From Hyalella azteca (lineage: Eukaryota > Arthropoda > Malacostraca > Amphipoda > Hyalellidae): 64,000 nucleotides of DNA. Position numbers and translations under genes: made by a program. The notes beneath the pieces are model-generated. The model was not told the DNA's origin. It ran no database searches and saw nothing but the letters and a program-made list of their open reading frames with translations. Below are positions 1 to 14,100 of this stretch, in pieces (position 1 is the first letter of the stretch; each line of letters opens with the position of its first letter). The DNA is taken from contig NW_025936119.1 in NCBI RefSeq assembly GCF_000764305.2, forward strand, positions 281,993 through 345,992. Reading direction: 5' to 3'.

Positions 1-647
1 AAGTTAGTTTTACTTACGAGAGTACCGCCGAGAACTTGAAGTTTGGTAAATTCAACAATGTTGTAAAGAAAGTTGCTGGAGTGGAACCCAGCAGATCGCT
101 TCCTACGGTCCTACGCTAGATTCAATTCAAAGCCGATTGTTGACACGTCGCGACTGTCAGGGGCATGGTGTTTACTGAAGAATTTTCAAGGTAACATGCA
201 ATTTCTAGTCTTGACATAAAAAATTTTCATTACTCTGCAATAATTTCAAAGGTATTCAAGTTTAATTGGTTACGTGGGATAATTATATATATATAGTATG
301 CAAACGTTTTATGTTTAAAGGTTTTTTTGCGAAGGGTAATCATCAGTTCAGTGTGCATTTATCGGTTAACTATAAAATAAATACTTGTGCTTATTAAAAA
401 TCCAGATGAATGTGATGATAAATGATTCTGTTAATAAAATTTGCATCTTCTAAATTAAATAAGCATGTTACCTGAGAAACATAAATGTAGCCGAAACATC
501 TAACCTGCAACTGAATTGAACTGATGGCATTCAGACTTCAGTAGAAACTAAGCCGTGCTGGTGGGTGGGTGTGCGCTTGGAATGCTGTAGGTGGTTTGCA
601 AAAATTCGTGTATTTTTGTAAGGTGTTTTTTATTTGAATACTTTTCG
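1..647 (+). other. egl upstream region and probable 5' UTR
   Basis: No coding sequence recognised. The frame of egl is open back to a GTG near 591, but the first in-frame ATG is at 648, so sequence just before it is taken as 5' UTR. No TATA box or initiator could be called with confidence. Leader exons or a splice acceptor in this region cannot be excluded. Confidence 0.5.
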
Positions 648-2195
648 ATGAATCTGGATTCAAAAGATTACGACCATGTCAAGAATCTTACCCTTTTGTT
701 CTTCCTTGACCGTCTTATGGACAAAGGGGAGCCACGAACCCTGCACGACCTCAGCTGTCAATTTGGTACTAGAGGTTTTACTAAAGAAATGCGGCAGATA
801 GCTGGAGGTTCCCAATCAGGTCTCCGAAAGTTTATGGAACAATATCCGTCCTTGTTCACAATCGATGGTGACTACGTCACAGTTACAAACTATAGCAATG
901 GTGTCCATAACCCAAGTGATCCCGTAGCACGTTTAGCCGGTCGCGATTATGCACAAGAGGCAGTTGACTACTTCATTGGAAAGCTTCGTCAGTATGGGCC
1001 TGGCACGGAAGTCCCCATCAAGAGCCTTCTGGGACACAGGTCTCAAGCCTCGCCTGAAGTGCGTCATGTATCAGGCCAACACAGTAAAGAATTCAAAGAA
1101 TTTCTCATGAAATATCCTGATGTGTTTGTCATTAGGGAGGAAAATATCATACTTAAAGAGTATGAAGGTGCCACACCTCAACCATTTAAGGAGCTTGAAC
1201 AGCCCCAGGTGGACCCCAGATTGATGCAGCAAGTTATGCAATATTGTGCAGCTGCTCTGCTTCAAGGGCCTCTCTATGTGGAGGCATTGTTTGATGGTCT
1301 TGCTTCTGCTTGCCCTTCCAATGTATGGCCTAAAATTTGTCGCACACCCAGTGACCTCTGTACATTTCTGAAAATGCATGGTAATACATTCAGTGTACAA
1401 AGCAATTGTGTCCACTTATTGCAACCCCCTAAATCTTTGTTTGATGCAATGGAGCCATTCACAGACCCAACACTGAGTTCTCCTTCTCCAACGTCTTTGC
1501 CATCCGTGACATGTTCTCCTCGAATAATGTCTTCAAATGAAGCTTCTTCTCCACCAGTTAGTAACAATCTTCCTCCTGCCATGAGTGAGTCTTTGCCTCC
1601 TTCTGTGAATGGCAATTTTGGCCCACCATCATTGCAAAGGCAAAAGAGTTCTCTTACTCTAAAGGAAACTCTAAATGCAGTGAACAAAGGAAAAGATAAT
1701 TCAAAGAATAATAATGATTGCACCTCACCCAGTCCACCTCCAGGAAATGATGAAGATGCAACTTACACAAATGGAGGCTTGAAAAGTAAACAGAAGAGTC
1801 ACACTCTGAAAGCTCGTTTGGGAACAATACTCCGTAAAACCATTGCTGATAATGAACGAGAAAGGAGTGGCAATGCCAATGCTTTACTACCCACACCGTC
1901 CCTGATAGATCCTGCTAACATGACAGAAGAACAGTGCAGCCAGAGACTGCTGCAGAATACTGAAGTGGTTGTCTCTGTGCGACGTTGTCGGCAAATCACC
2001 AACTGGATTTTGGCAACACGCAAACCTGTGGCCCTGGATGGAGAAGGGGTTAACTTGGGTCCTTCTGGGCCAATGACACTTCTTCAGCTTGGTGTTTATA
2101 CTGGACAAATTTACATCTTTGACCTGCAAGTGGAAAGCCAATTAATGAGTCAAGGAGGATTGAAACAAGTTCTAGAGTCATCTGAGGTTATTAAG
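648..2195 (+). CDS. egl: egl coding exon 1 (N-terminal region and start of exonuclease-like domain)
   Basis: Encodes residues 1-516 in one exon, starting at the first in-frame ATG (648) and ending in ATTAAG before the donor GTAAAT. It holds two related N-terminal blocks (KFMEQYPSLF.. near 60 and EFLMKYPDVF.. near 160), a low-complexity Ser/Pro linker, and the first part of the exonuclease-like fold with the DxE pair (VALDGEGVNLG). Reading through the donor gives only six more residues and a stop, which fits an exon end here. Confidence 0.93.
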
Positions 2196-5100
2196 GTAAA
2201 TTTAGCTAATTAGTGATTAAATCATGGTGAATTAGTCTGTGTTGCAAGGCATCTTTTAGAAATCATTATATCTTGTGTTGTTGAAAGGTGATGTCTTTTC
2301 TATTTTAATGGGGGTTAATATTTTATGCAATTCAAGGTGCAAATACAATTCAAAATTCACTTTTTAATTCCATGATAATCCCTAGAAGGGAGAATTATGC
2401 TGTAACACTATACCATTGTCTTGTTGACATCTTATCAGTTATATAGGTACACTTCATGAAGATAAAAGTCAAGTGCTCATAAAGACTCTGTTCTATACAG
2501 CTTCTTATAACGATCTTTATCTGATAAAGTACTCTGTGCATATTTATAATGAATACAATAATAATAATTTAAAATGTTTTTGCATAATCGTTATACAGAT
2601 CATATGTAAATTAAACTTCTATTTGTTTCAATGTTATTTACGGATTAAAATATGGCTTGCTAAATCGTCCCGTCACATTTCTCTACTCTGTCTTGATACG
2701 AATTGCTGTCGTGTGACTAGTGTCTCATATTAGATTTATGAACTATAACTGGAACGAAGTGAATACAGCTTGCACGTTCCATCTGCATTCTGCAAGCCTT
2801 TTGACCTTGGGCTAAGTGTGACCTGAATGTCTTGACAGAGTTCGTCAATACGACGACTAGCGTGCGGGGTAACTAGGAATCTTGTAGCACCTCTGCGCCA
2901 GCTGAGCACGTGTTTCGTGTAGTCGTACTGTTAATCGAAAGACACAAAATAATGCTGAAGCGCTGCCAACGTACGCACAAGATGTGCACTTATTTAGATG
3001 TTGAGCGCTGCCGACATTTTAGATGCGAGCGCTGCCGAAATTTCTCAGGTTTTAATTTCAAACAATTACTTTCCTAGTGCTGGACAAATTTATAGATAAT
3101 TTACATAGAAATTATTTGCCAAAATATGACTATAGGTTCTCGAAGGTAGTGTTAGGCTAAATTAGCTAACATTTTATTTCTGCATTTATTTTTTTCAAAT
3201 ATCGTCTGATTTTATTCATTTGTAGCGCACGATTTACACAAAGTTTTGTGCTTAAACATTGCATATCACACTTTTTCTCGAAATTACATAAATCTACGTT
3301 CAATGAGTACTTACACTTTCTTAAAGTATATTAAATTGACCAAAGCCGCTGCTGCTACTGAACACCCCACACGCATATCGTCATATGACCTTGACAGAAA
3401 ACCAGTTACAAGATCGACTTGTGGTTCCCGGCTGCAAGCATTGAACTCAAATCGTCCTCTAATCTTAAGGTAAACACCGCTGAGTTATTTGGGCTGTACT
3501 TTCATCACGTCTAGTAGGGTTGTAGTGGGTGAGAAACCTCGTTCAGAGGAAACAAGGACCCTTAGGGGGCAAAGGGAGAATTTCCGCTCTATCTTCATCG
3601 CACCGCAGCTGTCTGGATAACACGGCGGCACCGTGGCGTTTTGATTACGAGTCGTTAAGTTCGTTCGCGCTAAACGCGTTTCCGATCTTTTTTATGCTGG
3701 AAACAATGGCGTCCGTGGATGTTCCTCTCACATCCAACGTCGGTACCCAAACCATGTAAACACAAGCGACGACTAGGACAGTGACTTGGACGTTCACATT
3801 TATCCTTTTTAGAGCGAAATTAATGCTATCAGTACAATCGTCTTATGAGATTTTAGTTACTTAACATCATATGTGGACGTTATATGACGCCACATTGAGC
3901 ATAGATTCATATGACTTATGAGCAATGTTTTGCATATTTTGCTCTGGTTCAATCGCATCTTTAATTGTGGTTTCATTGATACGTTTGACTGATTCATCTG
4001 AAACTCTTCAATTTATATAGATGCAGTGTATGTATATACTATACCTACTGTGTTTTGTATAATTCTGGGTGAAATTACGTTCATCCAGGGATCGCTGGGT
4101 GAATATGACGGGTGAATATCTAATTCTTAGACAATATTCATTTTAAAAATTGTAATTGAGATTGTCTTGAGAATGTACGAGGCATCCAGCACCGCATTAG
4201 TCACGATTTTCAGTTTAACTTTATTCGTAATGAAATCGCCTTTCACGTTCAAGAAGCAGTCTGTTCTTCAATTCATTGCTGTCTCTTAACAAGTCTATCA
4301 CTATCAGGTTGCCAATGCGTATGGTGTGTTGTGAATGGCCCGTATTGAATTAATATGCCATCGTATGGTGCAACACTTCACATTCTTGAAACGTATCATA
4401 CCTGCGGCGTGTCAAAGGCACATATACGATGTTGGCCAACTGATATTTACAAGGACGTTGTGGTAAGGGCTTATGGTTGAACTATAGACATTATGTACCG
4501 TAGCTACGAAGACATTGTTAACCCTATACATCGGTAGGAAGAAAAATAAATACGAATCGTTACGGAAAAAACTCGATGAAATTCATATCAACATTCTTTT
4601 TTAGCGCATTTTCTCAATTATGGAAATGAGGCGCTATTGTGCTCGCCATGCCTGTCCGTCTGTCTGTCTGTCCGTCCGTGGCTTCACGTTTTCGTCGACG
4701 AGAAAATGCGCTCATTGTCACTCACTGCAGTGAGTACGGAGTTATATTTTTTATGAATATTGAGTCGTAGCGTTGCACTGTTTCTTGAGATTATCCTAGC
4801 GTCATGCACATCGCAACGTTGAGAGTATTTTTTTAGGTATCATTCTAATTACTAAACTTATTGCTCTTCATTACCCCTAGTAACTCAGCCTGAACTTTTT
4901 TATACTTTAGTTTACTAAAGACTAAACTTTTTAATTCTTGAATTCACTAAATGCACTTCCTGTGCGCAAAATTAAAATCAGCATTAAGGATCATTTTGCA
5001 TCAGTTAAGAATACTCAAGGAATTTAAAAGCAAAGAAAACGCCAAGAAAATTCACCATATCGATATTGAAAACGTTTCGGAGTCCAGCTCCATCATCAGT

Positions 5101-8100
5101 TCGACTAAAACTAAAATGAATAAAATCACTTCAAAAGTCAAAATTCAAAGACAGACATAAAGCCTAAACAAGACCTATCATTATATCGAAATAAACAGGA
5201 CTAGTTATGAACAACTTAGTCCTAGGGGTACGACAAGAATATAAAATCCTAGCGATTTACTATTTCCAGATTAAATGAGCTAAACGCATTATTGAGACAT
5301 GGTTTTCGCTTGAAGATAAGTAGAGACTCCAAAATTCTCAAATCCGAGCAGCCAGAAGTGGAACCGAGTATCCTGAAATCACTCTCACTCTTCATTACCC
5401 CTAGTAACTCAGCCTGAACTTTTTTATACTTTAGTTTACTAAAGACAAAACTTTTTGATTCTTGAATTCACTAAATGCACTTCCTGTGCGCAAAATTAAA
5501 ATCAGCATTAAGGATCATTTTGCATCAGTTAAGAATACCTACCTGAGATGTATCATCTCTTTCTCCTTCTTAATCTCTTGGAAGTGCGTAGTACAGTAAA
5601 CATTTTTTTTGTCGTTGATCGTCAACATTCCAATTTTTTGTGATATCAACGATGACCGGACTTGGCCACCTGCCTGCCTGCACGAGGCTGACCAAATTCT
5701 TGTGCATGTGTCGTGCCTAAATATGTCAGTTTTTTTGTTTAGCTTTTTAGCACATTTTCTCATTTATGGAAAAAATTGCACTATTGTGCTCGACATGTCC
5801 GTCTGTCTGTCCGTCCGTGACTTCACGTTTTCGTCGACGAGAAAATGCGCGCTCTGTCACTCACTGCAGTGAGTAGTGAGTTATATTTTTTCTTAATCTA
5901 CGAAATTTGCGTGTGTACGCGAGTCAAAAGACATTTTCGTGTACGGCTCTCTGTATATCTATCACAACTTGAAAATATGGCAGAGCTGGCGGTCGTTTAG
6001 TAGACGAGTGTTGGCATTGCTTCCCACGTAGATATACAAGCATCTTTGCGCTGGGATGGTAGCTCATTCATCGTTACTTTTGTATGCATATATAGTATAC
6101 GTACGGAAGTTAAAGCCTTTCTTTTGATTCTTTCGAATATTGCGCAAGTTTAGTTGAATGTATTTTTATTGACACACAACTGTGTTCACACTCATTTTCT
6201 CCACGCAATTTAGAAAACGTTTGACATAAAATGAATGTGATACGTAGTTTTCATACATTTAGATTTAAACCTTTTCCATCCTATACTATTTTAAGATCAC
6301 TTTTCTATTCCTATTCCCATTTAACTGCTAGTCTGTTCATCTCAGCAGCAATTTTCCGGAGCTAAACTGGCCCCGTTTAATCACGTTTATCCCATGTCGC
6401 GTCTGGCTGCTGCCCTGAGCTGGATCACCCCAGTCACGGGATGGAAGTAGCTGATCGAGCTATCAGAGTTTATTTCAGTCTTCGAGAAACAACTATCAGC
6501 AGTTTATTTTAGTCTTCCAGAAAGAAACTATCAGCAGTTTATTTCAGGCTTCAAAAAGAAGCTATCAGCAGTTTATTTCAGGCTTCAAGAAAGAGCTATC
6601 AGCAGTTTATTTCAGGCTGCAAAAAAGAGCTATCAGCAGTTTATTTCAGGCTGCAGGAAAGAGCTATCAGCAGTTCATTTCAGGCTTCAAGAAGGAGCTA
6701 TCAGCAGTTTATTTCAGGCACCCAACGACGCCGGCAAGTGAGTTGCCTGGTCATTTGTGCGAGTTTTGCCCGGCTTCTTGCAGCCGACATTACTTTGTTA
6801 GTTTATTCCTTAATTCCAAGCATGCTTGCTTTATTCGCAACCAAATAAATTAATTTGTTGCAGTACTGACTTTTTTGTGGCTCACAAAATGTATAAATGT
6901 TGCGACTTCCTTGATTTCTAAGAAACTTCTCACATTATTTCTGTAGAGATGATTCGAATACCGTACTGTCGACGATTAGATTGCTTATATATTAAGTAGG
7001 GTTTACGTCCCCATCACAATCAAACTTATGTTATGTTTTACACGGTTTCAATCACTTTTCCAAGTAGAAAATTTAATACTTTTAAAAATTTCGTTGTTGT
7101 TGCTGTTGTAAACTTGATAGGTTTCCCGATAGTCATATGAAATTCAACCTGGTTTGAATTGCCTATTTTTATGAAGTCAAGTTTCTTTTATACAAATGCT
7201 CACGCGAATATGAATCAACTAATCATGCTAATGCTCAGGAATAGTCAATGGAATATATGTTTCTGTAATGATGAGCCATTGTTTATCATCGGCTTTTAGT
7301 TATTTTGTGACCAGACACGAACAAGGATGCGAGGGACGATGTCAAATCAGGCACGATGGCCTCTATAACATAGGCCTTTAGTGGCGCGTATCCATGCTAC
7401 GTTTGCACGCCATCGTCCACAGCTTGCGTCGTCCATTATACCAATGTTTTCCTAACCCTGCCTGAGCTTGCCGTAAATATAAACTTTCTTTCCATACTTT
7501 GGTGTTCAGTTATATATGTATATTATATTATTATTTTCTTTTATTTAGACGGATGAAATGACTAGAGCTAATTTAATTCTAGCTTCTATGTTTGAAGCCA
7601 CTATAACGATATCATGTCACTCGTTTTTACTCAGAATTTCAAAGTCAATAAAATTATAATACATTTCACAATATCTGCTCAGAAAACAATATGGACCCCA
7701 GCTACAATATCCGTTAAAAGATTCTATAATACGAGAATGAACAATCAATTAGCACAATCGAAAGTCACTGGAGACATTAAAATTTAGAATTGATCATTAA
7801 ATGACATGGTATCAAGCAAGCTTATTTATGTTAAATTTTAAGTGAATAACAGCTATTGGCGGCTTTCAAACTATTCTAATTCAAAATAATTTCTTCATTG
7901 ATGCATGGAGCTAAGCTCCGAAATGTTTTCTAGAAAGATATAGTGAATTTTTGGGGCATTGTCTCTGTTAGCAAACTCTGTCAAGTAGCGATTAAAGCAG
8001 TCGAATAACTTTAGAATACCGTATATACTTTTTTAAAGTGTTAATTTTCAATTTCTTATGCCATAAATTGTACATTAATTTGTTCATGTACAGAAATTAT

Positions 8101-11100
8101 TACTGATTGATGTAAGTTTTTCTTAATATTTGGGATTCAGTAAATCGCAGGGATTTGTTTGCGTGACGGTCGAGCTCTCACCGGGCCTCTCATTCTTGCG
8201 AGCACTTCACTGCTGGCCTGGTTGTGCTATAATAAACAGAAAAGGAAGCTTAACTTTACCCGCTTTGTGACTCGCTTTGGGCTTGCGGATGCTGTAATAG
8301 CTTGCGTCTACGGTTTAATTCGTAATATATCAAGTACCGTACGCGTTCGATTCACTATCATTTGAGAATATATGTTTCAAAATGATTGCTGGTCCATACA
8401 AATTTTAATAGATGAGTGTTAATTATTGTCTAATTGCTTCGATTTGAAAAGCAAGTTAAAGTTGATTACAATTCATTACCCCCGAAAAAAAACCAAAATG
8501 CCTAAAAACCAAAAATAACCCAACGTTCAAGGACAACCAAAGTTCGATTACGAATGGGACCAACGGTTTCAAATTAACTAGAAAGGCAAAATAGGCCGCC
8601 CGGAACTCAGTGGCCCCGGAAAGTTGGTTTCGGCGACAAGCACTGCGGCATGGTTGCCTGATTCGGAATAGAACGATCATCGTCAGGATTACCCTTTATA
8701 TCCTAAAGAAGCTCAGAGCGGGTAGCATGTTCGATACTGGCAATCTATAGCCCCTGCGTGTGACCCCTCGCGTGCCTTGTTTTCCCGCGTGTGTTGCCCA
8801 CAATGGTGGGTGTTTAATGCAAGTCTCGGATCAAAGGGAACAGTCCTCTAATAGTCAGTCCTTGGCCGAACTCTAGGTGGCTGGTATCACGGATATTTAG
8901 TTGATATATATTTATTATTTTCAACTGCTAAATAGCACTGATATCTTGGAAAACAGCGAAATAATTCGGTGTCTATCGTCGTCTTCATCGTTCAAATCTC
9001 AGTTCGTTTCTTAATGTTCTAATCTGTAAACCACTGCGGTCCTTGGCTATTAAATTCCTTGCAGTTCCGCGTGCATCTTTTTTTCTATCGTTAGTTGCAA
9101 CTATTACGCCCTAACTTATTTAATATTGCAATCTTCTATTTAGTCTGTTATAGTTTATAGGCTGTAGTAAAATGAGTTTCATCTATTTTTCTCGACGACC
9201 GAAACGGTTTTTTTTACTCGATTGCCAGGCGTTGCGTGGGACAGAGCCTCTGGAAACAGTTCTGACCCGAGTCACGATTAGCCGCGACAAAAATGTTCCC
9301 AGAATTTTATGTTGCATCTGAGTTAACCTAAATCATCGTTATTTAACAACTCCTCATTAGATATGATCTCTGTAAACAAGTCCCATAATTCTGTGAAAAT
9401 AGGCTCGGTTGATGCAGGCGACATCAGTGACTATATAATCAATCACAGTTTGTGATAATCAAGTTCCATACATGTGACAGTGAGAATGACTAGTCATCCT
9501 GTACTAGTGCCGACGGTAAACAGATCCTGGCTGACGGTCGATGGCTCTGCTCTACACATTCGTGCCCCGAAATAAATTGAGATAGGCTTCATATATTCGA
9601 CCTGTAAACTCGACGCATGTTCTGCTCTCTATGTGGCTCGTACGCTGCACTGCTGCCAAACTCATCTTTCAAGTCATCACCTCTCGTGTAGATGCACGTA
9701 TTTGTTACGTAGGTAATAAGCATAAATATCGTATGCTTCATTTTAATCGGTTCGTTTTGCCTGCAATCAAGTCTAAAACTGCAGGTGTGATTTAGTCTTC
9801 TTGAAATCTTGTTTATATTAATCTATCAACTGATTTTTCCCATATGCATGATGTCTTTCGTGTGTTATGTTATTCCTTCCGGTAGTATTTAAAATGCGTC
9901 AAATGATTCATACATTGATGTACTATGTTTACAAGTCGACTCCAGTCTGAAGTTTCATTTTCTGTGTTCCTGCAATTGCCCCTATTATTCTGTCGTGTGC
10001 TGATTGCTTGCGGCGTTAAAATTTGATCGTGCTGGAATTTCTCACAGCCTTCACGGAGTGTCCGGCTGCCATGTACAGCCGTGCTCCAGTTTTTTCTGCT
10101 GTATAGTGGAGACCCTCTCAGCCTATGTTAGTATTCTTAGAACGTATAGACTGTGTCGAAGAACTGGCGTCTCCATCACTAAGCTTATGTATTAATTTGG
10201 GGCTAGGTCTATTTTTACAGAGCATGTCAGTGTCAACACAGTCTACGTACGTATTTATCTGTGGCTATACGTCTGTACTAACTGAACCTATGTGTGTATT
10301 CGCTGACTTCGTCTGAATTTACTGCGAGAATGAATGCATTCATTTAGGCTACATCTGTATCTACAGAGCGAGTATCCGTATCTACCGAGACTTTTTTGTA
10401 TTTAGTGTCAGTGTCGGTATTTACCGCGGCTAAATCAGAATTCACATAAAACAGTTCAAAGTCATGGCAGAGTCACTTTATACATCTGTATCTGCAGAGC
10501 CTACGTCTGCCGTTCCGTCTAGATTATGGTTTGCATTTTCCATTTAACGGTAATGCATTTTTCTGATAGTTATTTTCGTTTAAACCCTGAACTATTGTCA
10601 TTAAATTGCTCATTGTCTCAGAAATTATATCAGTCGGTTTTCAACCTCTGTTTATAGAGAAATTAACAAGTTTTTATGTGAGATTTGTTATGTTAAATTT
10701 TCGTCGTATGATTAGAAAAATATACCTTTTAATCTGAATTAGAGTTAGCCAAATTTCATGAATTATTCCGTTCTGTCTAACCTTTCATGCGTGCATTTTG
10801 TGTTAAATATGGCGGCAGGAGAAGTGGCCGGAAGGAAGTTAGTGGAGCAGCGGTGGTGGCGAAGTCATTGTGGATGGAATTTGCTGCCGCAGCTGCTGTG
10901 GTTAACAGCTGCTGTGTGTCTTTCCCCGCACAAGCTCATTAATGAAAAGATATTTACGAGTGAAACTAAAACCAATTTAAAGTTGTATTAAACAGCCCCA
11001 GTGAGAATATTGAAATTTCAACAGCATGTTTTTGCCTCAGCCTACTCAACGGCAATGTGAACATTTTAGTTAAATGATTACTGATTAGACTTTTTTGTGT

Positions 11101-14100
11101 CACAATTCTACCATTAATTGTGTAATAATTGATTGTCCACTTTTATCTGCGTTTGACATCATTGTTGTTATTGTACATATAAGTCTACCGCCTCGCGCTC
11201 GCTGTGTCGTCACCGAGACTTGTTTGTTATTTGTCACTAAGAGCCTTTCAGTGTTGCCATCCTTGGCTCTCTATCTGGCGCTTAGCATTCTCCTATTGTG
11301 GTAACAGGAACGAGCGTGAGTCCTTTGACTGTAGCGCTTCTGGTCAGACTGTCCTATGGAGTGCGCACGAATACGTCTACAACTCGGTCGTTAATTTGAT
11401 TTAATTGTCGGGCAATTTTATGTGGGGAAATACGCAATTAAGGTCTTCCAGATTTTTTCGTTGAATCAGGCCTTTGATAGAAAAGAAATTATATTAGGAT
11501 CTCACAAGTTCTTGATCCTCGGTTTATTGGTCCGCGTTCAGAATTAACAAGTTTTTCCTCGCGGACATGAACTTTGAGATGACCTTGCACCTCACAGGCG
11601 TCGTGCATTGTTTCTGCAAGCTGCTTTAATTACAACGCTTTCTTCCGTTAGCGATTCGTATGTTGCTCGACAACTGCTTTCGTCATACTCGACTACTTTG
11701 CGTTGCTAGTATATTCAGGTGATGTCTGGTCCTTACCTACTTCATTTCACCGGACCTAATTAAAGTAAAAGCAGTAGAATTTGTTTCAATTCCTTTATAC
11801 TATTAATTTGATGCTGCCATATTACTTTACTTGTTCAATCTTACCATGATTTTAAACCCTGATCATTACCTATGCTAAAACACATTTACAACGCATTTTC
11901 CTTTCATGGAGTCTGTGTCGTTTCTAATGAATTAGTACGTATTCTTCTTATTTTTTACATCGATTGAGCGCTTGTTCGAGACGTACGTTTCGTGTGTTTA
12001 GATATCAAGCACTGAACTGGTCTCCCTGTCAAGTCGCTTGAAAACGTTCGTTTGCAAACTGTTCTGCATTTATTTGTTACAACTTTTTACATCGAGTTGT
12101 AGTATCCTACAATTTTTCTTTCATCGAGTTGTAATATACTACATTTTTTTATCGAGTTGTAATATCCGGTCTGGGAACATATGCTCTTCCTCGCGTTGGA
12201 CTCTCCTTTTTTTTAATTACGGGGTGACAAGAACAGCATGTAACCTGTCCCATGTACTTACGCACCTTTTGCGAATATATATTTACATAAATGGACTACC
12301 TGCTTTACTATTAGAACAATACGTAGCTTAGAAGATGCGCATAAATATCTTGATTTTTCTATAAAAATAAGGATTGTTTGTTTACCGTCGTAATAGATGT
12401 AAGCCACTAGGTCTAGTAAAACATCAGTCTTGAATTTATGCAGCATAATATTGTAGGTAATGTTTGTAACGTGTTACTTGTGTCTTAATAACGACATCTT
12501 TTATATAGTGTTCTGACAGTTATTTCCAGGGGAACCTATTTTATTGAGAATTAGTTGCTAGAAATAATAAGGCTCCCAGTAGAACTACGTGCAATAAAAT
12601 AGGTTCCCCTAGGGTCGGTAACTATGGATAGTATCACGTCAAAGTATATGGCTTGCTTGCTGCTCAGCTTTCTGGCCTCTGGACGCGGTGTGGCTTACCA
12701 TTAATTTGAATGCTGTACAGTGTACACCTCATCTAACGGGATGTCGTGGGTGTCTGAGTTGGACTTTCTAGTTAGCTGCTTGGCCTGTTTTGTGGATACC
12801 TTGCTGTAGTGTTGAGCCGTCAACCTGATGAATTGACCAGAATATTTGTTAATGCTTGTTTGATGGACATTGACGTCTTTGCCACTTTTTATCTAAGAAA
12901 ATTAATATTTTAATTAATTTGGAACCACACTATTGGAATTTGCTCATGTCCTTCCATGTTTACTGACCTTAGAAACAGTGTATTATTATTATTATTATTA
13001 CCATGCTGATCTTAAAAATGGTGTATTATTTCCTCCATTCTCATAATCCCATAAATATAGTAAAGTAATAATTAATCATTAGAAATATCAGCACTTAACG
13101 CTAAATCATGTGTGTAGTTGTGGTTTACATGCATTATCCCGTTGTTCCGGGCTTCACTAGAACTCTCCTGCATCCACATTTCATGATCAATGTGTAGGTA
13201 CTGTCCAATGTGTGAAAGTAAACGTGCTAAAACTGACTTCTGTTTCAGAGAATGTTGAGTCGTGAATACTTCTACTGCCTAAATTTGCATTTACCTGTTT
13301 CTCATGTACTAAATTTCAGGCACAGTTAAGTAGACGGCTAATTCCGAAATAAAGTCTGACCTCACACTTTTGATGCATTATTTCTCAAGACTGAGTTACT
13401 TTCTGGAAGCTACTTTAAGACATCACACTCATTCGAGTTTATACCTTCATTAAGACCAATTACACTATTAGAAAACGGTGAAAAAACGGTCACACTGGCG
13501 TTCTAATGGCCGGTCGCCCCGTGAAAATAAACTGTTTCGCCGTTTTTATCAGACGTTTTACGGATTTCTAGTGTTAAATTTGAATAAAAACGGCGACACG
13601 GTGTTCCTTTTTACGTGCCGACCGGCCACTGAGACGCCGGTAATACCGTTAACGGTAATTTTTCTAACAGTGTATGTACAAGGAATAGGTATTTCTTGAC
13701 ATGGAAATTTGCGTATTGTGTGATTGTGCTTTGTCTACAATTTGATAATTTTTATAGTCGGTGATTCAGTGTTGAACCTATTGTTGCTTTCTGCATAACT
13801 TATAGCAACATCCGTGTTCTGTCGAGTGAGTGTCGACATCATGTGAAGAAGTCGTCAGCCTGAGAGAGCCCCTGCAAGTTGCTGCGAGCGGCCGGAGGCG
13901 GTTGTGCCCGCGGCTTACGGTCCGCACGGAAGCTACCATCATGTCGGCAGATTTCACGCGGCTGAAGCTTCGTCATAGATTTGTGACGTTATTCATCGCG
14001 ACCATTTGTTTCCTCAATATTCATCGCTTTTTAAGCAGGCTCTACTGGGTGTTTTTTAATAAGCTCTATTTGAATTGGGTGGTCTTACATAGGTAATAGG

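Noticed and set aside
591..647. N-terminal extension of Egl starting at 591
   Set aside because: The codon there is GTG, the first ATG in frame is at 648, and the family starts at about that point.
1071..1896. Minus-strand frames opposite egl exon 1
   Set aside because: Shadows of the strongly conserved plus-strand coding sequence.
4864..5538. Small LTR retrotransposon
   Set aside because: Direct repeats lack TG/CA ends, and no primer-binding or polypurine sequence or gag/pol similarity was seen.
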